DNA of 64,000 nt from Litomosoides sigmodontis (taxonomy: Eukaryota; Nematoda; Chromadorea; Rhabditida; Onchocercidae). The notes under the pieces were generated by a model. It was not told where the DNA came from, did not search any database, and saw nothing but the letters and a program-made list of their open reading frames with translations. The position numbers were made by a program, and so were the translations under genes. Below are positions 14,901 to 24,723 of this stretch, piece by piece; the first letter of the stretch is position 1; each line of letters starts with the position of its first letter. The stretch spans positions 11,064,327 through 11,128,326 of the forward strand of contig OY718803.1 in the NCBI GenBank assembly GCA_963070105.1. Reading direction: 5' to 3'.

Positions 14901-15710
14901 ACAATGAATTCGATATTTGTACATCAGGTTGTAGTGGTAGTGATACGGTGAAACTTGAAGAAGCCTTAGCAAATCCTATCTCATTCACCAGGTGTCATGG
15001 TGTTCGAATGAAAATCCCTTTGAAAATTGCAATTGGTAAAGTAGAAAGTTTTATTTTTCATTTGTCAAATTTTTGTTTTCGAAAAAAGAAGCAAAATTTC
15101 TTAATATAACAATTATTTTTTAATTAATTTGGGAATTATTTAAGTTAATATCAAAGATCTTAATTAGCTCACGTTTGTTTTCTATAAGTAAATTAATTAG
15201 ACTAATGAAAATTCGTAATTCATGTGCTTAAATATTGAATTTATCATAATTCTACATTTAATTAATATGTATTTGTGTATATGCACAAGTAAATAGTTCA
15301 GATGGATTTTTTTTTAATTTTTTTAATTTCAATAAACTCATTGAAATTTTTTCAAATAAATTTTGTTTGCAGAACGCTGCAATAGTGCAAACGTAACAGA
15401 CGCATTTTTCGATGCGTGCGTATTTGACTTCTTAGTAAGTAACGATGAAATGTTTGTTGCGCAAATTACTGCTGCGCAGCATGACATCATCGATCTGTAT
15501 TCACCCTACATACGTCACTATTTCACGGGTAGAAAAAATTTGACGCTGTACGATTTAAAAGCCGGCTATAGGTGGAAGGAGTGTATTCGAGAATTATCCG
15601 GTAATTCGGAACGGATGTCCGGTTCGACTAGTCTACAACAGCAATGTAACATGATCAAATTAGTAATATTTCTGCAAATTTTCATAATACTCACATGTGA
15701 AATTCTCTGA
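11964..15710 (+). CDS. drag-1: Repulsive guidance molecule (RGM/DRAG-1 type), 5' end incomplete
   Basis: RGM proteins are GPI-anchored BMP co-receptors at the cell surface; in C. elegans DRAG-1 promotes BMP-like (Sma/Mab) signalling. Exons: 11,964-12,058; 12,844-13,004; 13,313-13,511; 14,205-14,471; 14,891-15,035; 15,373-15,710. Splice phases agree throughout and give about 400 residues. Exon 2 carries the RGM signature NRTCRGNLKYH. Exon 3 opens the partial von Willebrand type D region (YCALFGSRHLRTL, then a GAYPLINN-like stretch). Exon 4 holds LPSSFTDGT and YIATTIYIRRHGVYL, matching the RGM beta-rich core. Exon 6 has ACVFDFL and ends in a hydrophobic tail (KLVIFLQIFIILT) expected of a GPI signal. 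The usual GDPH self-cleavage site reads GSRH. The first exon shown starts just before a Cys-rich segment, so the signal-peptide exon lies upstream and was not found. The family assignment is secure; the exact ends of exon 1 are less so. Confidence 0.93.
13371..13382 (+). other. Altered RGM self-cleavage site (GSRH)
   Basis: Four codons read Gly-Ser-Arg-His where vertebrate RGMs have Gly-Asp-Pro-His, the acid-labile Asp-Pro bond at which the proprotein cleaves itself. Flanking residues (CALF before, LRTL after) are well conserved, so the alignment is not in doubt. By inference this protein is not cleaved there. Confidence 0.8.
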
Positions 15711-15881
15711 ACGTTTTAAATTTTGCACTTTTGTTTGTAAGGAAATGAAATTTTCAATTTCATAACTTTCATTTCCTACTATATGCTAAAATAATTCGTC
15801 TACCTACGTTTTACGACACATTTATTATTTCAAACAAAGGGAAAGATAGAGATAGAGAGAGAGGGAGAAAACGAATTCATG

Positions 15882-15969
15882 CAATAATTTATTAATTAAT
15901 TACTCGATCAATAATATCTTTATTTCTGTAAAGATATCATTGATCGAGTAAATAATTGATAAATTATTG
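15882..15969. repeat. Large foldback: 41-bp inverted repeat, 6-base spacer
   Basis: The arm at 15,882-15,922 pairs with 15,929-15,969 with 3 mismatches in 41 positions; the spacer TTTCTG is at 15,923-15,928. The inner 23 positions carry one mismatch. It starts about 170 bases after the drag-1 stop and could be a 3' UTR hairpin, a microRNA-like precursor or a tiny foldback element. I see no target-site duplication or coding capacity. Confidence 0.9.
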
Positions 15970-18789
15970 TCGAAAGAAGCCAACTGATCAAAATTAATCA
16001 AGTTAACGTTAAATTAATTAGTTAATTAATGCAAGAAAATATATTTTGTCACTTCTGATGTTAGCACACTTTATCGTTTATGGAATGTGTTTCTTTCGTA
16101 TTAAATTTGATAAATCAAATTTAAATTTTCCTGCGGAAATTAAAAAAATAAGGGTTTTAACTAAAACTAACTTAAAGAGGCCTTATGTCTAATTGAAAAA
16201 TATTAGTATCACTGCTACCTCAAAGTAAAAATTCCCAAAGTTCAATTTATATTTATTGAAAAAATATTCTTTATTATCATTTCTTCTCTTCTCCTCTCAT
16301 TCATTTCTGTTTTTCTCTCATTTTCTTGAAAATTTTAACTTTGAAATTTCTTCTAGCGAAAGACGCATAACGAGGTATTTTGAAAAAGTTATAAGCGTAA
16401 TTGAAGTTTGTGTCGCTGAAATACGCGATGTATTTAGCAATTACAAAAAGTGTCTAAAATTGCAGAATTAAATTTCAAATAACCGAAATATTTTTATCAT
16501 TGAAACGTTTATTCATTCTTATCACTTTATCAAATTCAATAATTTATCCATTTTCAAATGAAATTTAAAATAGCTCCAAACTGATAACTTTGTTCGTTTC
16601 GGCAGTAATTATGGGAAAGCATTGTTTGAGATGAATTCGTAATTATAATTATCCTAATCAGTTCCTTCTCTCCCACACACACACATGCAATCGTTAAGTT
16701 ACGTGCGTGAAACAAATGACGTAGTTACCTCAGTAGCATTCCTCATGTCAGCATTTCTTTTCTTCTCTTCATGTTGTAACACAGCAAAGAAAAATCAGAA
16801 ATCTTTTTTTTTTCTGTTAATTTATTAATTGATGATCGTCTTGTGAGTGAGATCTCATCGAATGTGATATTTTTCTTTTTTCAAAAAATTTTTGAATGTT
16901 TTATTTTTACATTTCATTTGTTATTGCGTGTTTTTTTTTAATTGTAAAAGTAAAAGAGAAGTAAAAAAGGAACAGAGCAAAGTTTATTATTACATTTAGG
17001 TTAATTTCAAAAGTTATCCTTTTAATTAAGTAATTTTTATTCTTTTTCTTTTGCTTTCGTAGCAATTTGCCTTTTATTCTCTGTTTACCTGTGTATAGTG
17101 TTACTATGCTTACGTGTGATTTTGAACTTTGTGAATAAATTGGAAGTAATTTGTGAAGTGAATTCAATCGGGAAGATTTAAAATCTCATTATCAAATTTT
17201 GTCTATTTCTCATTCACTGGAGAGTAAAGGAAACTTTAAACGAAAGGGAGGAAAAGAAAGAGAGTGACAAAGAGCGAAGGAACAGAGAATTAGCAGTGAA
17301 ATATTTGATCAAATTGGATGACATTTATAAGCGAAATGATGCCGTTCGTTAGTTCGAAGAATTTTTGGATTAAGAATGAACAAATATTTCAAATTAGATA
17401 CCATCCTGTATTTGAGTACTAGTTCACCTGATATTAGCAATGAACAGTGACGCTTTGAGAAAAACAAGCACAATTATTGCAACGGATGTTTTTAACAGAG
17501 CTGACATTGCACAACTGCGAAGCAAACAACGCAAGTTCAAAATGCTACAAACAAATAACGTTTAATTAAATTTTATCAATTTCTCAATTTTTCAATTTTA
17601 TCAATTAAAATTTATCATTTTCTGTAGGGGTAATTTATTACTTTTCCGGAAAATACTCAATGCAAGAATGGCATTGACGACATTGTAGAATTGTTTAATA
17701 AGACGATCATTATTGCATCGCACCTGATCATTGATTACACTGCTAAAATTTCAATGATTAAAATTTATGCTGTGATCAGATTCTTATGAGAGCTCATTAA
17801 ATTTAATTAAAAATTTAAAATTAAAAGAGCAGTACTTGTAAAAATTTCACTAAAAGATATGAGTGAGTGGAATGGCAATTAAAATTGTAATTAATATAAA
17901 CGTTTCTACTCTGTCATACCTTTTTGTGAAGGAACTGTAGGAATAATTTCCAACTTACAGAGTGTAAATTGAAAATAATTTCTCGCTTTGCAAAAAACCA
18001 TTTTCGAGCAACCGCAATACTGTGATTTTCCCTCATGCACTATTAATTCTATATCATGATCTGCGAAATTATAAAAATTTCTATGAAATGCAAATTTTTT
18101 TGATGCAAAAAAAATCATAAAAATCATATGAACTGCATTCGCTAGGAATTTTACTAAATTTTCCATTTTTGAGTGGTCTCCACTTTGCGCGTTTTTAATT
18201 TCGTAAAGCACTCATTAAATTAGGTTAGTGTGATCGGAACATTTTCATCAATGCATAAAATATAGTAATTGAAACGTTAATTGATTATTAGTCATCGTTG
18301 CAGTAGTAGCAGTGATATGAAGCAGAAAATTTCCTACAGTTTAAACTTATTGGAAATCAAGCTTTTTTCAAAAATTTCATCATAACTGATGATCATGAAT
18401 ACATTCCATCCATAAATGCCCAACGTTGCCACCGCAAAAGTTAAATGTCTAAAGAGATTACATGTGAAATGTGTTTCGCCCTGCTACAGCTTATTGTTGC
18501 TTTAAGCATTTTAAAAGTTCAAAAAATTTTTAATTTTTTATTTCACCACAAAAGATTTTAATTTTAATATCTCATTTTAATTTAATCATTGAGTGGTATA
18601 ATTAGGAAAATTTTTATGGATAATAATCGATGTAAGACACTCAATCTTCTAATAGGGCAGTTTCAAATAAGGAAAAAATTTATTGAGTTATTTCTGATGG
18701 GAATATTGCCAGTTCAATTAAAGTCCTCAAATCCGAGTAATCCTTTATATTTATTATATTTAAATTTATCCTTAAAGCTTCACTTTTTA

Positions 18790-18830
18790 AATTTCAGGAA
18801 AACGCAAATTATAATTTGTAGCAAACGGAA
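18790..18830 (+). promoter_or_regulatory. Splice acceptor just upstream of the phosphatase start
   Basis: A strong AAATTTCAG acceptor ends at 18,797, 33 bases before the proposed ATG at 18,831. In nematodes this pattern marks either the end of a 5' UTR intron or a spliced-leader trans-splice site. The sequence alone cannot separate the two. Confidence 0.5.
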
Positions 18831-21800
18831 ATGTCATGCTACAAGCTAACACAGGAAATTATTGAAAGCTTCATGTGTAAATTAATGCATGTAGTGGAAA
18901 CCAGTGGTGCGTTACATTCAACGTTCGATGATGACGACCTGATTACGGTATGCTGACGTATGACTAATTCAATTTTACGCTTACTAGAAGACTTTCAAAA
19001 AGTTCGTGACATTAAGAATGTAAATTAATTAAATAATTAATTAAATCGTTTACTTCTATTTCACTTCGTCTTCAGTTTTTTGAGTTTCAGAAATGCATTT
19101 GCAGATTTTACATAATGTACAGGATATGTATGCTGAGGAGCCGATAATGCTGCAATTTAATTTACCTAAAAATGGATTAGTTGTTGTGGGTGACTTGCAC
19201 GGTGACCTCTATTGCTTATTAAATATATTACTGAAAAACGGTCTTCCGCCGAATACAAAATATATTTTCCTAGGTTTATTTAATTTCCCATTATTTCATT
19301 CAAATTAATCACCAAATATTTTAAAAAAAGAGAGTATATTTCTTCTACTCTGCGCAAACTACATTAAATACATTCATACTTTTCCATATTAGAGAAAATT
19401 TATTGACAAAATTTTAAAATGGAAACCAATTTTAGCAAAATTTCAGGTGATTATGTTGATCGTGGACTGTATCAAGTGGAATTGATATTATTTCTGTTTC
19501 TAATGAAATTACGATGGCCAAATTATATCACAACGCTGAAAGGCAATCATGAGGATTATCAGTGCGGCAAGGAGAATGACTTTTACAATGAAGTTGGTGA
19601 AATTTGCAAAATTTCAACGAGCTAAACGGCTTTTCTTTCCTCACTAACTTATCTCTTACTGTTGTCCAATTCAATCAACAATTTATTTTATTCCTTATCA
19701 GTGCTTACGAACGTTTAAAAAAGGTCATCGATGGTACACACTAATAAATCATGTATTTGATCACATGCCTGTTTGTGCAATTATTTCAAGTTAGTTTGCA
19801 AAATAACTGTTAAACAAATCAGCTTAGATGATATTTATCATTTTGAAAAGTTTCTAAAATCTCTGCTTTACAATTTATCCCTAATTCTACTGCATTAGAT
19901 GTATACTAAATTTATTGAAGTAAGCTACGGTGTAGTAGGTATAGTGCTATTAATAGGACTTGCTTTAAATAATAAGTTCGAAAACCGTCTCCACTACTTC
20001 AGATCACTTCTTCGTCTGTCATGGTGGCATTTCACAATGGATGACATGTCGAAGTAATTTACAAAACATCCCAAAGCCAACTTACACCAGCGATATGCAT
20101 TTTGTTGAAGGTGTCATTCTTGCTGATCTTCTGTGGGCCGATCCTATTCTCAAGCAAAAAAAGTATGCAAATTAATTGAATTTCAACATTTGATTTTCCA
20201 TATATTTCATTAATTTTGAGCACATTAAATTCATATCTATTACTACATTATATATGCACTTGCGTACGGAAAAAAGATCATTAATTTACTGAGGAAAATT
20301 TTAGATGGTTTGCTCTGAGTAGACGAAATTGCGGCTACACATTTAATCAGGAAGGGCTGAATATCGTTCTTAATGCGTTAAAGGTTAAAACACTGATCCG
20401 AGGTCACGAGTACTATCCTGGTGGTACTGCTCGAAATTTCGATGATGATACCTGTTATACGGTACACAGTACTACCGACCCTCACCGACTGTACGATCCA
20501 TTCAGTTAGTTTATCATTTTGTGGTGTTAGCAAAAGCTGATTGCTACAACAAAAGTTATAATTATTAATTAATTACTGTACAGGAATCATTGTAAAAAAC
20601 TAAACAAGCAACACGCTAAGCAGTAAATTGCAATTGTTAAAAGTTTATTATGAAAATCTGCATTTGTTTTAAAATGATTTATGGTGCACCTTCGTGACAA
20701 AATTTCAGGCGGAACATTAAAATTGGAAAAAGTAGCTGATAAATTCGAAGTAATTGAAAGTAATGACTTAATACCACGAAATGCTGAAGCAAATCAATTA
20801 GCTCGAATTATGCAAGCTGAATTACGACACGCATTCCTACCAACGATCATTTCATACGGTCGAGTGAAATGTCATTGGTGTCAACAACCATATCCACTCT
20901 ACGTAACGCGACGTAAACGTTGCTTTGCGTACCCCGATATTGTCGATTATATGATGAAGAATGGAAAGTTAATATTATTCACCGATAAGTTAATTATGAA
21001 ATTAATTTGGAGAGGAACATTTTGGCGAAGTGTTTCAGGTTATCACATAGCAATCTCATTCATTCACTCCTTTTCAGTTTTGCTACCACTACACTAGCAA
21101 CTACAATGCCATTTTACAAACTAAATTTAGCAAAATTTTCAAATTATATGCGAAAATTTTCAAATAACTTTCTATCAGTTACATTTTAGCAATTTTCGTA
21201 TCTTTCTCCTAATTAGTTAATTAATAATTCTTTGACATAGGCCTTTTTCGCAGATGTAAATTTTGAAATTATAGCAATGAAACGTTCTATTGATTTATTT
21301 GGAATAACAAATGACATTATTTTTGGCCGACCGTCAGATGACGATATTCCAAGAACGTTCAGAATTTGTGTCTTAGAGGAAGATTTTGAACTAATGAAAA
21401 AGGTTATTTTATTTTAAATTACCGCTTTATGCTGAAATCATTTTCACCCCTGTATACATATATATATATATATATGTAATCAATTAATTTTAAATTATTT
21501 CAATAGCGCTATCATACAAGAGCACAATTTGCTATTGCTAATGAAAAATCAGTATTTTTTTGAAAAAATCTAATTCATATTAGCAGAATTGTACTGCTCG
21601 ATTAATTACCGTAATATTAATTAATGCAACCATGATTATAGATAACTCACCTGCCTGCATTTTAGGTATATAAAGCAAGCGGAAAAAACATTGAAAATGC
21701 AACAAGGCCACATTTTCGAAAGATTTCTGATGCCGACAAAGAGCTTCAAATGCCTGTGTCACGATTTCAAAAATTTAAAAAGCGAATAAAACTTGCAATG

Positions 21801-22170
21801 GTACTACTAGAGGATATTTATTTAAAGCACTAAATAATTCACTTTTTCTTTCTTTTACTCTCTCTTTCTCGTTCGTACTCTCTCTCGTCATATCGCTTTC
21901 CTTGTCACATTGGAGTATTTGCAGGGATTAGAGCCATACAAGTTGGAATTTGAAAAAATGATGGCAAAGCCGACTGCTCTACCGCTACTGTCGTTCGATA
22001 CGATCGACGATCTTGAAGAAACAAACGGTCGCGTCCTTACGACAGGTGAAGAAGAGGATGGAACCGAGTGGAGTGGAAGGGAAATCGAAAAGCATGCGGG
22101 ATTCACGCAATCTGATGATGACTCGACGCCATTGCATTCCGCCTGGCAACGTACGCAACGTAGTTTATGA
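18831..22170 (+). CDS. Divergent PP1-like Ser/Thr phosphatase with C-terminal extension
   Basis: A PPP-family metallophosphatase that by homology removes phosphate from Ser/Thr in proteins. Exons: 18,831-18,947; 19,105-19,273; 19,447-19,592; 19,702-19,789; 20,003-20,162; 20,305-20,504; 20,709-21,038; 21,254-21,402; 21,666-21,800; 21,925-22,170. They join in frame to 579 residues. Motifs in order: GDLHG (Asp69, His71), GDYVDRG (from Gly96), KGNHE (Asn129, His130), CHGG (His180), LLWADP (217-221 region) and RGHE (His261). Both metal sites and the catalytic histidine are kept at PP1-like spacing. The SAPNYC loop of PP1 is replaced by a VHSTTDPH-like stretch near 280-287. About 280 residues follow the domain, with a CHWC motif and a basic segment, and match nothing I recognise. 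Exon 2 uses the acceptor at 19,104; the stronger-looking one at 19,090 breaks the frame. An AATAAA follows the stop at about 22,207. Nematodes have many lineage-specific PP1-like genes, so no symbol is given. Confidence 0.85.
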
Positions 22171-22916
22171 TGTCCCAAACAGCCTGAAAATTCTGATCAT
22201 TGCAGAAATAAACCAACGACGTGAACCTCCCAATAGCGATAACTGAGTAAGCGATTGTGCAATTCCTGAAGAAATAAGAATTTAAATTATATCCTAAACA
22301 CCTAACGCTGAAATACCATAGGAATAGGAATAGGAAGAATAACTCGGACAAAAATGATTTATAAATAAAGAATAAATTAATAAGAAGAATAAGAATGCAT
22401 AAACAGAAGAATAATTTAGATAAAAAATAAGCAGCTAAGTGAACTGAGTACATGGTGTAAACAAATAAAGAAATCAAATTAAAATGAATAAATAAAAAAT
22501 AAGAAATAAAATTGAAAAAATGAAAGTTAAAAATAAAAGTAGAAATAGATAAATAAATAACAAAATTCAAAAAAATGAATAAAAATAAATGAATAGAAAT
22601 TAAATAAATCAAAAAATGAACGATAAATAAAAGAGCTAAACAATAAATGAATAAAAAATAATTTATTCATTTAAAATTCATACTAATTAACTGAATAAAT
22701 AAAACGGTGTTATTCAAAAACAGTCGATAAACTGAGTGAGCAAGCATGCTGGCGATTAATTATTCTAATCAGGCAGATAAACACCCATGCAATATCAGTT
22801 ATTAATAACTAAGATAGTGAAAAATAATAAATTATCAGTGAGCAGTTTTATGGAACAAATGAAAATAATGCAAAATTTTCACTAGTTGAATGTAAAATTT
22901 TCATTGACTAAATAAC

Positions 22917-23640
22917 AAACCACTCATCCTAGGTAAACTTGAAGTAACGAATATTATTAAAGCAAAAAATAAGCAAAAAAATAGTAAAAAAAACTGAGCA
23001 TGCAAAGCCAATTGAAAAATTGTCAGACGCAATGAATGAGTGAATAAGGGCGCATGAGCGCCTAATTGTACCAATTCATTAAATAAATAAAAAGCGAGTA
23101 TAAACACATTAAAATGGAGGAACCGAATGGAAACATAAAAGTTTAATAAATACAACGCATGGAAACTGAAAAGATTGCAAAATTTTGATAACACAAGACG
23201 TTCTATAAATCGGCAAATTAAAAGAATGAATATCATGCAAAGTGAAATATTAATATTGGAGGTGTTAATTAAATGAGCAAAAAATTAGTCATCCTGGGTA
23301 ATTTTGAAGTTATTTCCATTAATTAAATGCACAAACGTGCCCGAAAAATAACTTAGTAAATTAAATGAAATTTGTTTTCAATAAATAAAAAGGTAAACAT
23401 CTGAAGTAAGTTGTAAATGACTAATGCTATTAAATATGTAAAAAAGTATGCATGCAAAGTAAATTAAAAACAACCACTCACAGTAAATGAGTAGAGAGGC
23501 ATACTTTCACCACTTAATTATACAAATTCAGTAAATAAATAGAAAGGCGAACGATCGAAATTTCATAAATCAAGGTCAAAAATATGCGAAAATTTGGTAT
23601 TACAAGACTTTCGACGAATCGGTAAATTCACAAAGTCCAA
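22917..23640. repeat. Two degenerate copies of a roughly 360-bp unit
   Basis: Copy 1 (about 22,917-23,226) and copy 2 (about 23,282-23,630) share ordered blocks: CTCATCCTAGGTAA / GTCATCCTGGGTAA; a GCATGCAAAG block; GTACCAATTCATTAAATAAATA / ATACAAATTCAGTAAATAAATA-like sequence; and a final AAAATTTTGATAACACAAGAC / AAAATTTGGTATTACAAGAC-like block. A weaker third trace may begin near 23,880. Function unknown. Confidence 0.6.
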
Positions 23641-23750
23641 AAACAAGATAGTTTTTTTCAAAAATTTTTTAAAAAACTTTGGAAACCTAAAAAATTGCTA
23701 AACTATCAGAAATGAAAACAAGAAAAATTTGCATTTAGGCGTGCTCTTAA

Positions 23751-23860
23751 ATGTTCCTAAATGGAAATCCTTATTTTTCCATTTAAGAACATATTCCTTC
23801 TCATCTACTCTTCCTTTTCAATATAAGAAAAGTACCATGTAAACTAGCACGGTACTTTCT
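23751..23860. repeat. Two adjacent stem-loops
   Basis: The 17-base arm at 23,751-23,767 pairs with 23,776-23,792 with one mismatch over an 8-base loop. A second hairpin pairs 23,826-23,836 (AGAAAAGTACC) with 23,851-23,860 (GGTACTTTCT), with one bulged A. They lie downstream of both convergent genes. Confidence 0.7.
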
Positions 23861-24351
23861 TCCAAAAAAAAGGTACAGTGTAATATGCAAAGTTAATTAA
23901 CAATTAAAAAACAAAAATGTCAAGTTATATTAAAAATGAACACAAATGCAAATCGAATAAAAATTACTGAAGTCAACAAAATGCTAATAAATCTAATAAC
24001 ATAAAATGTTATCGATGCAAACAACGGATAGATTAAAAAAAAAAACAATAACGCGAAGTGAAGCACAAAAACAATGTCAAGTAAATTTTTGTTTTTTTCA
24101 TTTTTTTCACTTTTTTGATTTTTTTTCGTTTTTCTTATTTTCCGATTTCTTGTACTTTTTTTCATTTTTTTGCTTTTTTTGATTTCTCTCTTTTTTATTT
24201 TTTCCCATTTTTTTGTCTTTTTTCTTTGTTTTTTGAATTTTTAATTTTTTTATCTTTTTTCTTTTTTTTATTTTTTTGAATTTTTTATTTTTTTCACTTT
24301 TTTTTATTTTTTTTAACTTTTTCATTTTTTTATTTTTATTTTTTATTTTTT

Positions 24352-24489
24352 TATTTTTTATTTTTTATTTTTTATTTTTTATTTTTTATTTTTTATTTTT
24401 TATTTTTTATTTTTTATTTTTTATTTTTTATTTTTTATTTTTTATTTTTTATTTTTTATTTTTTATTTTTTATTTTTTATTTTTTATTT
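24352..24489. repeat. (ATTTTTT)n 7-bp satellite, about 20 copies
   Basis: A nearly perfect ATTTTTT array inside a longer T-rich stretch (about 24,085-24,520). Because 7 is not a multiple of 3, it reads as a repeating Phe/Leu/Ile/Tyr heptapeptide in every frame. Confidence 0.95.
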
Positions 24490-24723
24490 CTTTTATTTTA
24501 TTTATTTTTTTGTTTTTTTAGAGTTAAATAAAACATTTTTAGATAAAAACAAAACTCTAACATTTAAAAAGAGAAAAAAGGCAATTCAAATTATCGATCT
24601 ATTTTTGCATTAATGAAATAATCAATAGCCTGTCTTAGACTATCCAGAAGTGTTCGAAATTGTCCGCAGAAAGTTGGCATGAGATAAAAGATTCACAGTT
24701 TTCATTAGAGTTTCTCGAGATTA

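Larger units (their letters stand above)
15711..18830. other. Intergenic region between drag-1 and the phosphatase
   Basis: No coding exon can be supported. It contains the large foldback at 15,882-15,969 and AT-rich filler. The first 200 bases or so are probably the drag-1 3' UTR. An AG acceptor at 18,796-18,797 belongs to the next gene. Confidence 0.6.
22171..24723. other. Intergenic block between convergent genes, strongly strand-asymmetric
   Basis: From about 22.2 to 24.07 kb the plus strand is A-rich, full of AAATAAA and AAAAT words. From about 24.08 to 24.52 kb it is almost pure T with short interruptions. It contains AATAAA words, degenerate repeats at 22.9-23.6 kb and two hairpins. 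Long minus-strand frames here read as Phe/Leu/Ile-rich or Lys-rich low complexity and are not genes. Confidence 0.7.

Noticed and set aside
19091..19104. Acceptor at 19,090 and Met at 19,093 as the start of phosphatase exon 2
   Set aside because: Using it breaks the frame with exon 1. The acceptor at 19,104 keeps the frame and matches the PP1 alignment. An alternative start at 19,093 would lose the N-terminal helix region.
22103..22612. 169-codon minus-strand frame rich in Phe, Leu and Ile
   Set aside because: It arises from A-rich plus-strand DNA read in reverse and overlaps the last phosphatase exon. It has no family similarity or splice support.
24107..24521. Lys-rich minus-strand and Phe-rich plus-strand frames
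   Set aside because: Pure consequence of the T-rich tract and the ATTTTTT satellite.
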